64,000 nucleotides of DNA from Populus alba (Eukaryota > Streptophyta > Magnoliopsida > Malpighiales > Salicaceae): NCBI RefSeq assembly GCF_005239225.2, contig NC_133291.1, positions 1 to 64,000 of the forward strand. Direction: 5' to 3'. The first letter of the stretch is position 1, and each line of letters opens with the position of its first letter. Below the pieces are notes generated by a model. The model had not been told where the DNA came from, searched no databases, and saw only the letters and a list, made by a program, of their open reading frames with translations. Made by a program: the position numbers and the translations under genes. Below, piece by piece: positions 1-11,153 of this stretch.

Positions 1-524
1 TATGGCATTTTGTAGCCCGGAAAAAATCCAACCATGCATCGATTCCACTGGCTAGAATTCTCCATCAACATTGCCTCAGATACCTTTAGGCGGTGAACCC
101 AACAGGTTGACGAGGAAGATTGTCAAGGGTGAAACGAGTGCTGGGAGTTCCGAAATCCTAACTCTATCAGCCCATGATGTTGGTCAGTAGCCTTGGGGTT
201 TTGGTTTAGTCTTAGGGGGAATCATGTTTGTGTTTAAATTGGTATGTGGTGGAGGCAGTCAGGTGCAAAAGGCAATGAACGTAGCTTTGGTGAAGGGTGG
301 CTGAAAAAAAAAGAAAAAGTTGGGATATGAGGGACGGTGATGCTGTATATAGATATATTTTTAGAAAAAGTGTTCGGTGAAAAGTGGAAGATAGGTAAGG
401 GGAACGTGTTCCAAGGTTGAAGAGATGGAAATAATGGCTGACGGTTCCTCTTTTTAGATCTCAGGCCGGCAAGCTAGAGAGCTTTTTTCGCCTGTGGCAG
501 CCATTGTTTCTTCAATGTTTTTTC
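1..524. other. Left flank, mostly no recognisable gene
   Basis: Window edge. On the plus strand, positions 56-187 read open between two stop codons, and the part from about 80 follows a plausible 3' splice site (cattgcctcag). The encoded tail of roughly 40 residues ends in a hydrophilic stretch and a TAG at 185-187. It could be the last exon of a gene lying outside the window, but I do not recognise the protein. The remainder up to 524 is unremarkable. Low certainty. Confidence 0.25.
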
Positions 525-1045
525 CCTAGACCCTAGACCCTAGGACCCTAGACCCTAGACCCTAGACCCTAGACCCTAGACCCTAGACCCTAGACCCTAG
601 ACCCTACACCCTAGACCCTATACCCTACACCCTAAACCCTAAACCCTAAACCAAAACCCAAAACCCTAAACCCAAAACCCAAAAACCCAAACCCAAAACC
701 CAAAAACCCTAAAACCCTAAAAACCCTAAACCCTAAACCCTAAACCCAAAACCCTAAAACCCTAAACACCTAAACCCTAAACCCTTACCCTAAACCCTAA
801 ACCCTAAACCCTAAACCCTAAACCCTAAACCCCCTTTAAACCCCTTAAACTAAAACCCTAAACCTAACCCTAAACCCCTTAAACCCTAAACCCTAAACCC
901 TAAACCCAAACTCAAAACCCCAAACCCTAAACCCTAAATACCCTAAACCTAAAACCCTAAACCCTCTAAACCCTAAACCTAAACCCTTTTTTTTAAACCC
1001 TAAACCCTAAATACCCTAAACCCTAAAAACCCTAAACCCAATAAA
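525..1045 (+). repeat. Interstitial telomere-like array, block 1
   Basis: A dense run of plant-type telomeric heptamers (CCCTAAA on the plus strand). It begins with about eleven units of a variant (CCCTAGA, 525-610) and passes into CCCTAAA units with many A- and C-length variants. A short poly-T interrupts it near 986-993. The orientation is constant. On the plus strand this is the reading expected if a chromosome end lay to the left, but more than 500 bp of ordinary sequence lies to its left. The array is therefore interstitial here, or the assembly is incomplete. Confidence 0.95.
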
Positions 1046-1286
1046 CCCGAACCAAAATATATATGGGAGCATACCTTTGATCCAGAATAACTCTCTAATG
1101 GAAAATTATTATGAAAGCCGAACGGTTAGTTTGTAGTGGGGGTTGAGTCACACAACATATCCAAAAATGGAGATGATCCAACGGTGGCCGGAGTGGGTAT
1201 TGCTCCGGGCAGCACAAACCTCTCTCTAGTCTCCACTTCCAGGGAGCTTCTTCTCACTAAAACTCAGAATTTTTTTTCCCTCCCTC

Positions 1287-1464
1287 CCTAAACCCTAAAC
1301 CCTATACCCGAACCCAAACCCTAAACCCCAAACCCTAAACCCCAACCCAAACCCAAACCCAAACCCAAACCCTAAACCATTTTTTTAAACCCTAAACCCT
1401 AAAACCCTAAACCCTAAAACCCTAAAACCCTAAACCCTAAAACCCTAAATCCTAAACTCTAAAC
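1287..1464 (+). repeat. Interstitial telomere-like array, block 2
   Basis: A second CCCTAAA-type tract in the same orientation as block 1. It is separated from block 1 by about 240 bp of unique sequence (1046-1286), in which I see no gene. The tract contains a poly-T run near 1380-1386 and ends exactly at a T10 tract (1465-1474), which is the poly(A) tail of the minus-strand LINE fragment. Confidence 0.93.
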
Positions 1465-2745
1465 TTTTTTTTTTAGAAAATTGAATATGTATATTAATAA
1501 AGAAAATGTGCTACAAAAGTTACGAGGGGCATACCCCAAGTGGAATAGCCAAAAGGCATAGAAATAGAAAAGAAAAAATTGCATGGCTGCTGCGCTAACA
1601 GTAGCTATAGAAATAGGTTTCTCCATATAGTTGAAACCATGCACAGCATTCACGTGAACAGTAGCAAGGATTGTTTTGTTTTATTGCATACTTTCATGAA
1701 TTAACCACCTCTTCTTCATCTTGCAGGTTCCATATGGCAAGAGTATACGCTGAGATACCTTCATGGTCTATGTTTCTGATTTGTGTTCGAATCTGTTGGA
1801 AAATCGCCTCAGCCGTCACCTGGTATGTTTGAGTAGTATTGGTGAAAACACGTTTATTCCTTTCATGCCAAAGGAAGTAAACTGTGGTGGAGAAAAGAAG
1901 ACGAGCTATTATGTGGTCAAAGTCATTCTTTTTTTTGTAGTATGATGCTGCCCATTGAAGGAAACGCTCCCAAGGTAGACATGGCCAATATATATTAACG
2001 CGGTTACAGACAGCCCTCCATATTGACCGTGTATAAGTGCATGCAAAGAATAGATGGTCATGATTTTCTTCTTGTAGGTTACACAGGACACAGGTGGGGT
2101 CTGTTATTAATCCATGAAGTTTGTCCATGGTGCGTAGTCGGCCAATACTTGCTAACCACAATATAAATGACTGACGTGGAACATGTCCTTTAAACCAAAG
2201 AAGGCGATGCAGTAAGGTTGCTGGTCTGTGTTCCCGAAGCATATTCCAAACAGAGTGAATTGAAAAGTTACCAGAATGATGTCCTGTCCATACACATTGA
2301 TCTTCTCGTGTAGGATGAGGATGGAAAGATATGGCAACCCATGTTGATTGAAGCTCTGGTAGTTGTGGGAATACCTAGTGATTGCCCTGTATAATGTCCG
2401 AAACTCTTGCATTCCAAGATAGGCCAGTAGAAGTAAGCCTCCGTAATGAGATTACATCAATGATTCTTTTCCCTTCCGGTAACCAGTAGTCAAACCAAAG
2501 TGAAGTGGAAAGACCATTGCCAATGCAAGATAGAAACCGACCTCGGCATTGTTCCCTAGCCTGTAAGATCTTTTTCCATGACCATGAAGGATTGGAAGGG
2601 ATGTTTATGTGCCATAGTGAACGATTGCGAAGAAGAATAGTGTTGACCTAAATTGTCCAAACCGATTCCTTGTCAACCAATAGATGCCATATATGTTTCA
2701 TAGTAGCAGTTGCATTCCATGTTTTGAGTCTTATGATATCGGTTT
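1465..2745 (-). mobile_element. LINE (L1-type non-LTR retrotransposon) 3' fragment with poly(A) tail
   Basis: The minus strand encodes the C-terminal part of a plant LINE polyprotein. About 2745 down to 2390 gives the linker after the reverse transcriptase, with a typical G-x-G-x-S-x-x-x-W-x-D-Y-W motif. After frame breaks, 2330 down to 1694 gives a zinc-binding RT-associated domain (zf-RVT) with C-x-L-C and H-D-H-L-F-F-x-C motifs. A 3' untranslated stretch follows and ends in A10 (1474-1465 on the minus strand), joined directly to telomere-like repeat. RT core, endonuclease and 5' end are missing. There are several stops between segments, so this is a dead copy. The family assignment is firm; the exact 5' boundary is not. 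Confidence 0.88.
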
Positions 2746-3016
2746 AATGTTCAGAAGCCGAAAATCTATGAAAAACACATGAAATTAGAAGGGCTAGGCA
2801 CCTTGGATTAACCATTTCTCATATTTTCAATCAGCAATGAATTATAGTGTAACAGGGCATAATCATGTCCAATACATGTTCTTTGTGTAGCGAACAATTT
2901 GTCATAATTTACAAATTTCTTTGCATTATATATTCATGCTTAGAAATTGTATTACATATGCACTTTTGAATTACATATTCATGATTCTATGATATGGTTT
3001 CTTGTTTATTTTACAG

Positions 3017-4330
3017 ATAAATCTATTCACTCACATTGTCCAAGCAGGTTCTTGGGTACCAGATCATCGAGTTTCAAAAAAACTGGAAGGCACAGGTTTA
3101 AATGCAATCCAAAGAATTTCAGCGACATTCCAGCAAGATTCTCATTTAATACAAGCATTGCTGGACATGTATAGTGTAAATGAAGATGTGTTTCGATTTG
3201 AAAACTTTAGTTTATATTTAGGCTTAGAAGATGTATTATACATCATTGGTTTGCCAATAGATGGCGAACCAATTACAGGTTTAGATACTAATGATGGTGT
3301 AGAAGAATGTAACAAGTTTTTAGGAATTTTTGAATGTATACACCATAAAAACAAGATTAGAAATTATGTAAAGCTATCATGGCTCAAGGAAAATTTTGAA
3401 CAAATTCCTAGCACCATCGATGAGGACTCCCCTAATTTTGTAAATTATGTACGAGCATACACATTGTTTCTTGTGGGAACAATAATTTTACCCAATGCCT
3501 CTGGACATGCTGTCCAAACACATTATCTTCAACTTCTAGAGAAGATTGAAGATATTGGCAAGTATGCTTGGGGTGCTGCTTTGTTAGCGCACTTGAAATG
3601 CAGTATTAAGAAGTACAAGGAGCGTCACATTCGTTCCTTGGCTGGAAACAATCTTGTTCTTCAGGTAAGTAACTAACATATATGAGTTAAATTATTGACT
3701 TTTTCCTGAAATAAATACTAATATTTTATCCTTTCTTGTAGTTATTTACTTTTCTGCATTTTCCATTATTAACAAGGGAGGTGATTAAACCAATTCACCA
3801 TGAGGTTCCTCCCATGGTGGATTTGGACTATTTACCCCTGCAAGAATCATCGAGGAATAAGCATTCTAAAAAATCATCGAAATACTATTCTAAACAATTA
3901 AATGAGGTGCAGGAGCATGAGGTAAACATTATATGTATAGAAATTGATGCTAAATGTAGTTTTTCATGATGTGGTTTGTAGATGTTATCTTAAAAAATCT
4001 CAATGGTAATTATATGTATCTTTTGACCAAAACTTCTTCTTATAGGTTATATGAAAGCCATATGAAGGCATCAAATTGCCTTTATATTTAGAGAACCAGC
4101 TTCCGATAGCAATGTGCAAAACAATTCTCATTTGTTTTAATGAGTGTTTTGCACATCAACCTGATTCATGTCCAAGACAGTTTGGATTATTGGAGGTTAG
4201 ATCGAATTTGATAGAGTTTCCAAAAATTAAGTACAAGAGGAGGTTTGCAGGAACTAAAGGCCAAAATTGGGAAGATGGTTTATTTTCCTCCTATATTCAA
4301 ATATGGAGATGTAGGAAAGAGAACTTCATT
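3017..4330 (+). pseudogene. Plant mobile domain (PMD, MAIN/MAIL1-like) pseudogene
   Basis: Exon A (3017-3664) follows a clean acceptor and ends at CAG|gtaagt. It encodes the PMD core, including L-G-L-E-D-V-L-Y-I-I-G-L-P-I-D-G-E-P-I-T-G. Exon B (3742-3921) continues in frame and ends at GAG|gtaaac. Exon C begins near 4046 after cttatag, but its third codon is TGA (4052-4054). Beyond it the frame resumes PMD-like coding (K-P-Y-E-G, L-P-L-Y-L-E-N-Q-L-P). PMD proteins (PF10536 family) occur as nuclear genes such as MAIL1/MAIN and as cargo of transposons. The premature stop, absent N-terminus and repetitive 3' end argue that this copy is broken. No confident start codon was found. Confidence 0.7.
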
Positions 4331-4364
4331 GGAAATCCCTCTCGCCCCCTTCAGCCTGTGGGAT

Positions 4365-5280
4365 CACCTCCTCTTGTTTCTCAAGGTATTTATACTTTGT
4401 TATGCCACATTGCTGGCTTTTCTTTTCTTTTTCTTTTTTTTGCTGATTTACTTCTCTTGCGAATTTTTCATTGCAGTTGGAGCTATTTGATCACCTCCTC
4501 CTCCTGCTTCTAGCTCCTCACCTCATGTTTCTCATGGTATTTTTACTTTGTTATGCCACATTACTGCTTTTTATTTTATTTTGGCATGCAAAACGTTTAT
4601 TGATTTACATCTCTTGCTAATTTGCTATTACAGTTAGAGTTGAAGGAACAACAACTGCCTGTGGTTCCATCTTTAGCTCCTTTATAGGGGTTGCTGATGG
4701 TCCCATCTTCACCCCTCTTCCATCAACTCCTCTTGTTGTTGATGATTCCTTAGGTATGACTTTATTTTCTTAATTTTTAATATATCACCATACCCGACTA
4801 TTCCCTAGTGATATATTATTATTCAGAAAAACAAACATTATTTGGAATGAATTTTTGTGTTGTTACTGTTTGTTGGTTCAACTGTTACAGTCTTAATGCT
4901 AATATCCCATGTATGTTGTTTCAACTGTTACTGTCTTAATGGTAATGGTTTTACTTCGCAAAATATAAAAAATAATAACATTTAATCATGTTTGTGATTT
5001 TTCTTGTCTTGCAATAGAACAAGCATCGAGGCAGATTCAAATGCATACATGCAAAACATATGTTAGAAGACGAAAACATCAAATTCATGTATGCAAAATA
5101 TATGTTATAAGAGGAAAAAGGAATCCAGCTCCTCTTGTTGTTGTCGATGATGTCTTAGGTATGACTCTATTTTTTTCTTAATTTCCAATATACTTGAGTA
5201 TTTACCTCTTGTGATTTTTCTTGTCTTGGAATAACAAAATATATCTTAGGTATGACATTATTTTTCTCTTAATTTGGGTA
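4365..5280 (+). repeat. Repetitive 3' flank of the PMD pseudogene (partial tandem duplications)
   Basis: Short segments recur in direct orientation. About 4365-4435 resembles 4503-4570: a ctcctc...tttctca-ggtattt unit followed by tactttgttatgccacatt. About 4722-4785 resembles 5128-5195: ctcctcttgttgtt then ttaggtatgact. The second of these recurs in part at 5243-5275. These look like duplicated exon-intron borders of the PMD gene tail. No open coding sequence is convincing across this stretch. Confidence 0.55.
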
Positions 5281-5818
5281 GAGAAACAGGGGAGACAAAG
5301 AAGGAGCCATGAACGACAGAAAATAGATAACACAAAAAAGACACAGAGACGAACAATAACAAGACAAACACAGGGGAAGAACCCCCATCTCCTGAGTTCA
5401 GACCTCCATCACCATCGACCATCGTCTTCGTCTGCGTCTTTGTTTTCCAATAATATCACAACCAACAGCTTAGGAAAGGAAAACTAGGGAAGACACAAAA
5501 ACAAAAACAGAAACAGCTTAGGACGATGGTGGTGAAGATGTTAGGTGTTGTCGGTTAAATGGACGTTTGCTCCCCTGTTTCTGTTTTTCTACATGTGTCT
5601 TCCCTAGTTTTCCTTTCCTAAGCTGTTAGTTGTGATATTATTGGAAAACAAAGACGCAGACGAAGACAAAGACGATGGTCGATGGTGATGGAGGTCTGAA
5701 CTCAGGAGATGGGGGTTCTTCCCCTGTGTTTTTCTTGTTGTTGTTCTTCTCTGTGTCTTTTTTATGTTCTCTATTTTCTGTCGTTCATGGCTCCTTCTTT
5801 GTCTCCCCCTGTTTCTCT
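5281..5818. repeat. Long inverted repeat, about 240-bp arms with 58-bp loop
   Basis: The left arm (5281-5516) and right arm (5575-5818) are reverse complements over essentially their full length. By eye they are about 90% identical with a few small indels. The loop is 5517-5574. The arms run from GAGAAACAGGGGAGACAAAG on the left to its complement on the right. No matching target-site duplication is visible at the outer edges. A related direct repeat of the loop/right-arm start occurs near 5835-5920. It could be a foldback-type element, a MULE-like TIR pair that has lost its interior, or an inverted duplication. Transcription would give a long hairpin RNA. Confidence 0.9.
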
Positions 5819-6307
5819 GCCCGGTCTTCTCTGTTCAAGACAAAGACGATGGTGGTAATAGCACGAGGCGCTGCTGGTTGATGGACCAAAATCTTCCCTA
5901 GTTTTGTTTCTCTCCCCTCAGCCCCTTTGTTCTATCCCCCGTTTTCTTCCTTTTTTTCCCGGTTCGTCCCTGTATTTCTTCCCCTCTCCTGGATCTTTTC
6001 GTGTCTTTTCCCGTCTCTTTAAACATTCCTTCTTCTCTGGTTTTTATCCCCCCTTAGCATGCCATCGATTGATCGTGCCTCTGTTTTAATGCAGGAGTAA
6101 AGGCAGCCGTTGTCATTTTTTCGGGTGAAGAAGATGAACAGTGTTGAGGATTTTTGCGTTTTGGTCCTTGATGTTTTGAAAGTTTGCAGTCCAGTCCTTG
6201 GGGTAAATTGCAATTGAACCCCTGCATCTCAGCGCTATTTACACATTGGTCCTTGGATTTTAATTTGTTGCAATCATGCCCCAATTAAACTCCAAACTTT
6301 GCTATTT
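5819..6307. other. Non-coding stretch, possible LTR-like sequence
   Basis: C/T-rich sequence (5880-6060), followed by phrases such as tttggtccttg and ccagtccttggggtaaattg. Phrases of this kind are common in plant LTR-retrotransposon and related repeats. No gene is recognised. The short open frames here lack coding character. Confidence 0.4.
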
Positions 6308-6600
6308 CTTCAATTAAGTCCCAGATTTCATTAATTTAATTAAATCCAAAGTCCAATTAAGTCTAATACTTACCAATTCTCCAATTAAGCCCCTAATTGG
6401 ATTAATTAAATTAATTCCAAGCTTAATTAAGTCTCAAAACTTATCAATTCTCCAATTAAATCCTTGATTGGATGAATTAAATTAATTTCAAGCTTAATTA
6501 AATCTCAAAACTTATCAATTCTCCAATTAAACCCTTAATTGGATTAATTAAATTAATTTCGAGCTTAATTAGATTAATTCCAAAGTTTAATTAAACCCCA
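6308..6600 (+). repeat. Tandem repeat, about 71-bp period, about 4 copies
   Basis: Successive units start near 6308 (degenerate), 6379, 6450 and 6521. Each contains tccaattaa, a ...ttggattaattaaattaatt core, agcttaatta and ...aaacttatcaatt. The middle two units are nearly identical; the first and last are diverged. The composition is extremely A/T-rich. Confidence 0.85.
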
Positions 6601-6699
6601 AAAACTTCCAATTGTGTTGCCCTTAACCCAAATTTTAATTCATTCTTCATTTATTTCATTTTACTTGTTTTTTCAGCATTATTATCATCTTTTATCCTT

Positions 6700-6740
6700 T
6701 TCAATAAATAAAATAATAATAATAATAATAATAATTAAAA
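6700..6740 (+). repeat. AAT microsatellite
   Basis: Short (AAT)n tract at about 6712-6735 within A/T-rich sequence. Confidence 0.8.
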
Positions 6741-6767
6741 TAAAAATGATCAAAATTCAGGTTATGA

Positions 6768-7035
6768 CACCCTTAATCCTCAACTCTCAACCCCAAACCC
6801 CAAATCCTCAACCCTTAATCATCAACCCTCAACCCCAATTCCAAAACTCCAAACCCGAAACCCCTAAACCATAAACCCCAAAAACCTAAACCCTAAAACT
6901 CTTAAACCCCAAACCCAAAACCTCAAACCCTAAATCCTCAACCCTCAACCCCAATTCTGAAACCCCTAAATCATAAATTCTAAATCCTAAATCCCAAACC
7001 TCAAACACAAAAAACCTAAAACTAAACCCCAAACC
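6768..7035 (+). repeat. Degenerate telomere-like tract (block 3)
   Basis: Diverged units (ccctaaacc, caaacccc, ctcaacccc) in the same orientation as blocks 1 and 2, ending where copia coding sequence starts. It may be a third interstitial telomeric remnant or an unrelated C/A-rich satellite. The many CTCAACC units make it the least certain of the three. Confidence 0.65.
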
Positions 7036-9830
7036 ATGTTAGTGGTTTTCAAAATGTTGTTAGTAAAGTATTTTTTATACCTAAACTAAAGAATAATCTT
7101 TTAAGCATTTGTCAACTACAAGAAAAATGATCTGCAATTCTCATGCAACATGAAAAACAAAAAATTTATCATTTTAAGAAAGGACTCATAATACATACCG
7201 AGATGATAACAAATTGAATGTTTATGTTGCTAGCAAATTCACTACCTTAAAAGCCAACTTATATCTTTACTTCCACACAGGATTTGGCACACGTATGACA
7301 TTATCGTTATGGATATTTAAGCTACAAAGGTTTGAGACTCTCCAGTTCAAGAAGATGGTGCATATGATACCTCTGTTCAAGACTCCATCAATAGTATGTG
7401 CTAACTGTATAATTGGGAAGCAACATAGGGATCTAATCCTTAAAAAAACAATTAAAGAGCCACAGAAAAGCTCCAGCTTGTTCATACAAACCTCTACAAA
7501 CCAATATCTCTTATCTCTAATAGTAAGAAGAGGTATATTATATGCTTTATTGATGACTTTACTAAAAAAGCATAGATATATTTTTTTTAGTAGAGAAATA
7601 TGAAGCCTTAAGCATGTTCAAACATTTTAAGAGTTATGTTGAGAAAGAAGTAAAAGGGTATATAAAATGTTTGAGAACAAATCAAGGAGCAGAGTTCACA
7701 CATCATTTGAATTCAATGAGTTTTGCACAGAGCATAACATCAAGAGGAAATTGACTACAGCGTATACTCCACAACAAAACGGAGTAGCTTAAAGGAAAAA
7801 TCATACAATTATGAACACCGCTCAATGTATTCTCTCTGAAATGAGGATTCCTAAAACTTTCTTGCCAGAGGTAGTAAACTAAACAATATATGTTCTAAAT
7901 TGGAGTTTTATATTGGCTGTAAAAAATCAAACACCTAAGAAAGTTTGAAGTGGAAACAAACACTTAGTTGAGCATTTTAAGGTTTACAAATATGTGGCAC
8001 ATATATATACTCTTAATGTGAGAAAGATAAAGCTAGATGCATAGAGCTTCACTTGTGTGTTATTGAGAATAAGTGAAACATGGAGATAAAGGCTATGGAA
8101 AGGAACAACACATGGGAACTCACTGATCTACCTACAAGTACAAAGAAGATTGGAGTAAAGTGGATCTATAAAACCAAACTTAAGAAGAATGAAGAAGTGG
8201 ACAAGTTTAAAGCTTGTTTAGTAGCTAAGGGGTATGTGTAACAATAAAGGATAGACTACACGGAAGTGTTTGCATCGGTTGTAAGAAGTGATACAGTGAG
8301 AATGGTTGTGCCTTTAGCAGCTTAGAAAGGATGAAATCTCTATCAACTTGATGTCAAATCCGCCTTCTTGCATGGGGAACTTAATGAGGAAGTGTATATG
8401 GAGCAGCCTAAGGGTTATGAGTTAAACAATAAACCTCATAAAGCATACAGGTTGAAGAAAGCCCTCTATGGACTGAAACAAACTCCACGAGCTTGGTTTA
8501 GTCGTATTGAAACACATTTCATAAATGAAGGGTACAAGAAGTGATATAATGAACATACTTTATTCATTAAAACAAATAAAGGATGTAAGATTTTTATTGT
8601 TAGATTGTACGTGGATGATTTAATATTTACTAGCAATGATAAATAGATGTTTGTTAAGTGTAAGATTTCCATGTTAAGGGAGTTTGATATAACTGATTTA
8701 GAAAGAATGAGGTTATTTCTTAACATAGAAGTATTATAGAGGTCGGATGAGATTTATATTTTTTAGAGAAAGTATGCTTTGAAGGTGTTGAAGAGGTTTA
8801 GGATGGAGAATAACAACTCGGTTCATAATCCTATTATTCCATGTTGTAAACTCTTTAAATATAATAATGGAGTTTGTGATGATGAGACTTTATTTAAATA
8901 GATTGTGGGATGTCTTATATACTTAACAACTACAAGGTTGGACTTGATGCTTGTAGTATATGCAATTAGCAGGTACATAGCTAAACCAACTGAGTTGCAC
9001 TTATTAGCAGCCAAGAGGTTACTAACATACTTGAAAGGAGCCAATAGTTACAAGAAAGGGGGGGTGAAGGTCTAGTTGGTTATATAGATAATGACTATAC
9101 AGGAGATCTAGAAGATAGGAAAAGCACATTAGGTTGTGTCTTCATGTTGGGATCTGGAGCTGTTGTCTAGTCCTCAAGAAAATAGTCACACTTTTAACCA
9201 TTAAAGTAGAGTTCGTGGTTGCAGCTGCTTGTGCTAGCCAAGCTGTTTGGATGAAGATGATATTTGAGAAATTGAATATAGAGGAAAGTAAGTGTACTAC
9301 AATCCTTTGTGATAATAGATCCATAATTAAACTATCAAAAAACCCTATGTTACATGGTTAAAGCAAGCACATTGATATGCGTTTCCATTTTCTTTATGAT
9401 CTCACACTATAAAGAGTAATTGAGTTGGTTTATTATGGGATACTTGTGGGATACAAGATCAGCTGGTAGATGTAATGACAAAACCCCTCACATTGAATGT
9501 GTTTCAAAGGCTTTGGAGTTAGTTGGAAGTTTGTCAAATTCTTGAATTAAACCAGTTGTAGTTGGGTGCTAGTTTAGGGGAGGAATGAAAAGAAAGTTTA
9601 GGTTTTTGTAAAGGATTCTGTTTAAGATTTTGCTCTGTTAAGATTTAGTATTTAGTTTAAATAATCCTTATTATTTAGGATTGCTTAGTGTTTCTTGATT
9701 TTTTCTGGTTACATTTATTTTTCTAATTCTGTTAAGATTGTAAAAGGCTATTTATAAACCTAGATTATTCAATAAGAATGTAGTCATTTCCAGAATTGTT
9801 GAGTACTTTTTTTATTTTGTATTCTTAACA
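7036..9830 (+). mobile_element. 5'-truncated Ty1/copia LTR retrotransposon with 3' LTR
   Basis: Conceptual translation with many stops and frameshifts shows the copia order. The protease/GAG-pre-integrase junction lies from about 7050. A pre-integrase zinc motif (C-A-N-C-I-I-G-K-Q) is at about 7400-7435. Integrase fragments run 7540-7900, reverse transcriptase 8090-8880, and RNase H with the K-H-I-D-M-R motif lies in 9180-9480. A polypurine tract (ttaggggaggaa, 9574-9585) precedes a 245-bp LTR (9586-9830) that begins TG, ends CA and contains a TATA-like ctatttataaa at about 9749. No matching 5' LTR, primer site or gag is present; the left edge is the degenerate telomere-like tract. Non-functional. 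Confidence 0.9.
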
Positions 9831-10453
9831 ATCCTCGTTCACATTGCTTCTTCTTACTTGTGTTGTGTGGTGGCCGATACCTAACTTAACGAAATCACAT
9901 ATCCATACACTCAACCTTGTTTGTCTACCTCTACCTACTATCGCTATTTTTATAATAAGCAGTAATATTATTTATTTATCTATACAAGTAAACATCGATA
10001 ATTAATAAAGTAATTATTTATTTAAACTTGATTTTTATTTTTCATTTCCTTTCCTCGCTTGCATATTTTTTATTCAGCTTAACTTATTATTATTTGTCTA
10101 TCAATCATCAGCAATATGAATAAGGATATTATTATTCCATCTAGTAAGTTTGGTTTCTTTAGTCTTTTAATTTCCTAAATTGATCTATTTTTATTACATT
10201 TTAAACTTTTTTACAGTTCTGGACTTGCATGGCTTGATGATCAAACAAAATTTATTGTAAATTATTTTTATTTAAATTTATATTATAAACTTCAATTTAA
10301 GATACACATTAAATATGTTTTTTTTATAAGATGTAACAGAAAAAAAAAAACTAATAACATTATTATCAACCTAGATTAAGCAAAATATGTTTTTTATAAG
10401 ATTAAGCTCATGCATGCAAGTTTACGAGATTGGGGTTATATTTTTAATTGAGG

Positions 10454-10484
<31 letters not shown>

Positions 10485-10545
10485 CATAGAAGTAATATCC
10501 GGTAATAGAAAGTGGTATTATAATATGAGGCCGAAACAAAGGGGC
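9831..10545. other. A/T-rich spacer, no gene
   Basis: Intergenic sequence between the copia LTR and the first exon of the sphingoid-base kinase gene. It contains a long A tract (about 10459-10482). Nothing coding is seen. Confidence 0.7.
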
Positions 10546-11153
10546 CCGAACCCGAATGCTAGTTTCCTCTTTCTAGCCTTGAATGAACGAACCAACTAAC
10601 GAATCTTCCTCGTCTTCCTCACCTCACATCACCTGATGATACTAATTGCTTCATTTTCACCTGAGACGAGATGAGACGAGAGCGCATCAGTAGAGCCTAG
10701 ATGAGGATGACAATCTCACAGACATCATCATCATCGTCATTCTAAGGTAATTTTTTCGTTCCTCTTTTTCCGTGTCGTTGCCTTTTTCCCTATTCTAATC
10801 TAATCGGAAAAGGTAACAAAAAATAATAATAACCCACGGAATTGAATTGAATTGAACTTTTGCAGGCTGATCTGATCATTGATTGAATTGATTGGTGCCC
10901 TTTCTTGTCATCAATTTTGGATTTTTTACATATTGGTCATCGTCATCGTATCACCTCCAGCTCATGTGAGAGTGTGAGATTTCATTTCCTTGCAAGTTCT
11001 TTGAGTTTTTTTAATTAAATAAGTAATTTTACCAAGGGAAATTCAACCATTCCAATCTTGTCAAAATTTGTCGGATGTTCACAGAAGTGTATCGAAAATC
11101 ATCACAAGTCCCTTGTCTTGTTGTTTCCTTTTCTATTACACAAACGCAGAGAT

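Noticed and set aside
525..1475. CRISPR-like or true terminal telomere reading of the C-rich array
   Set aside because: There are no spacers, and unique sequence lies on both sides, so it is treated as interstitial telomere-like repeat.
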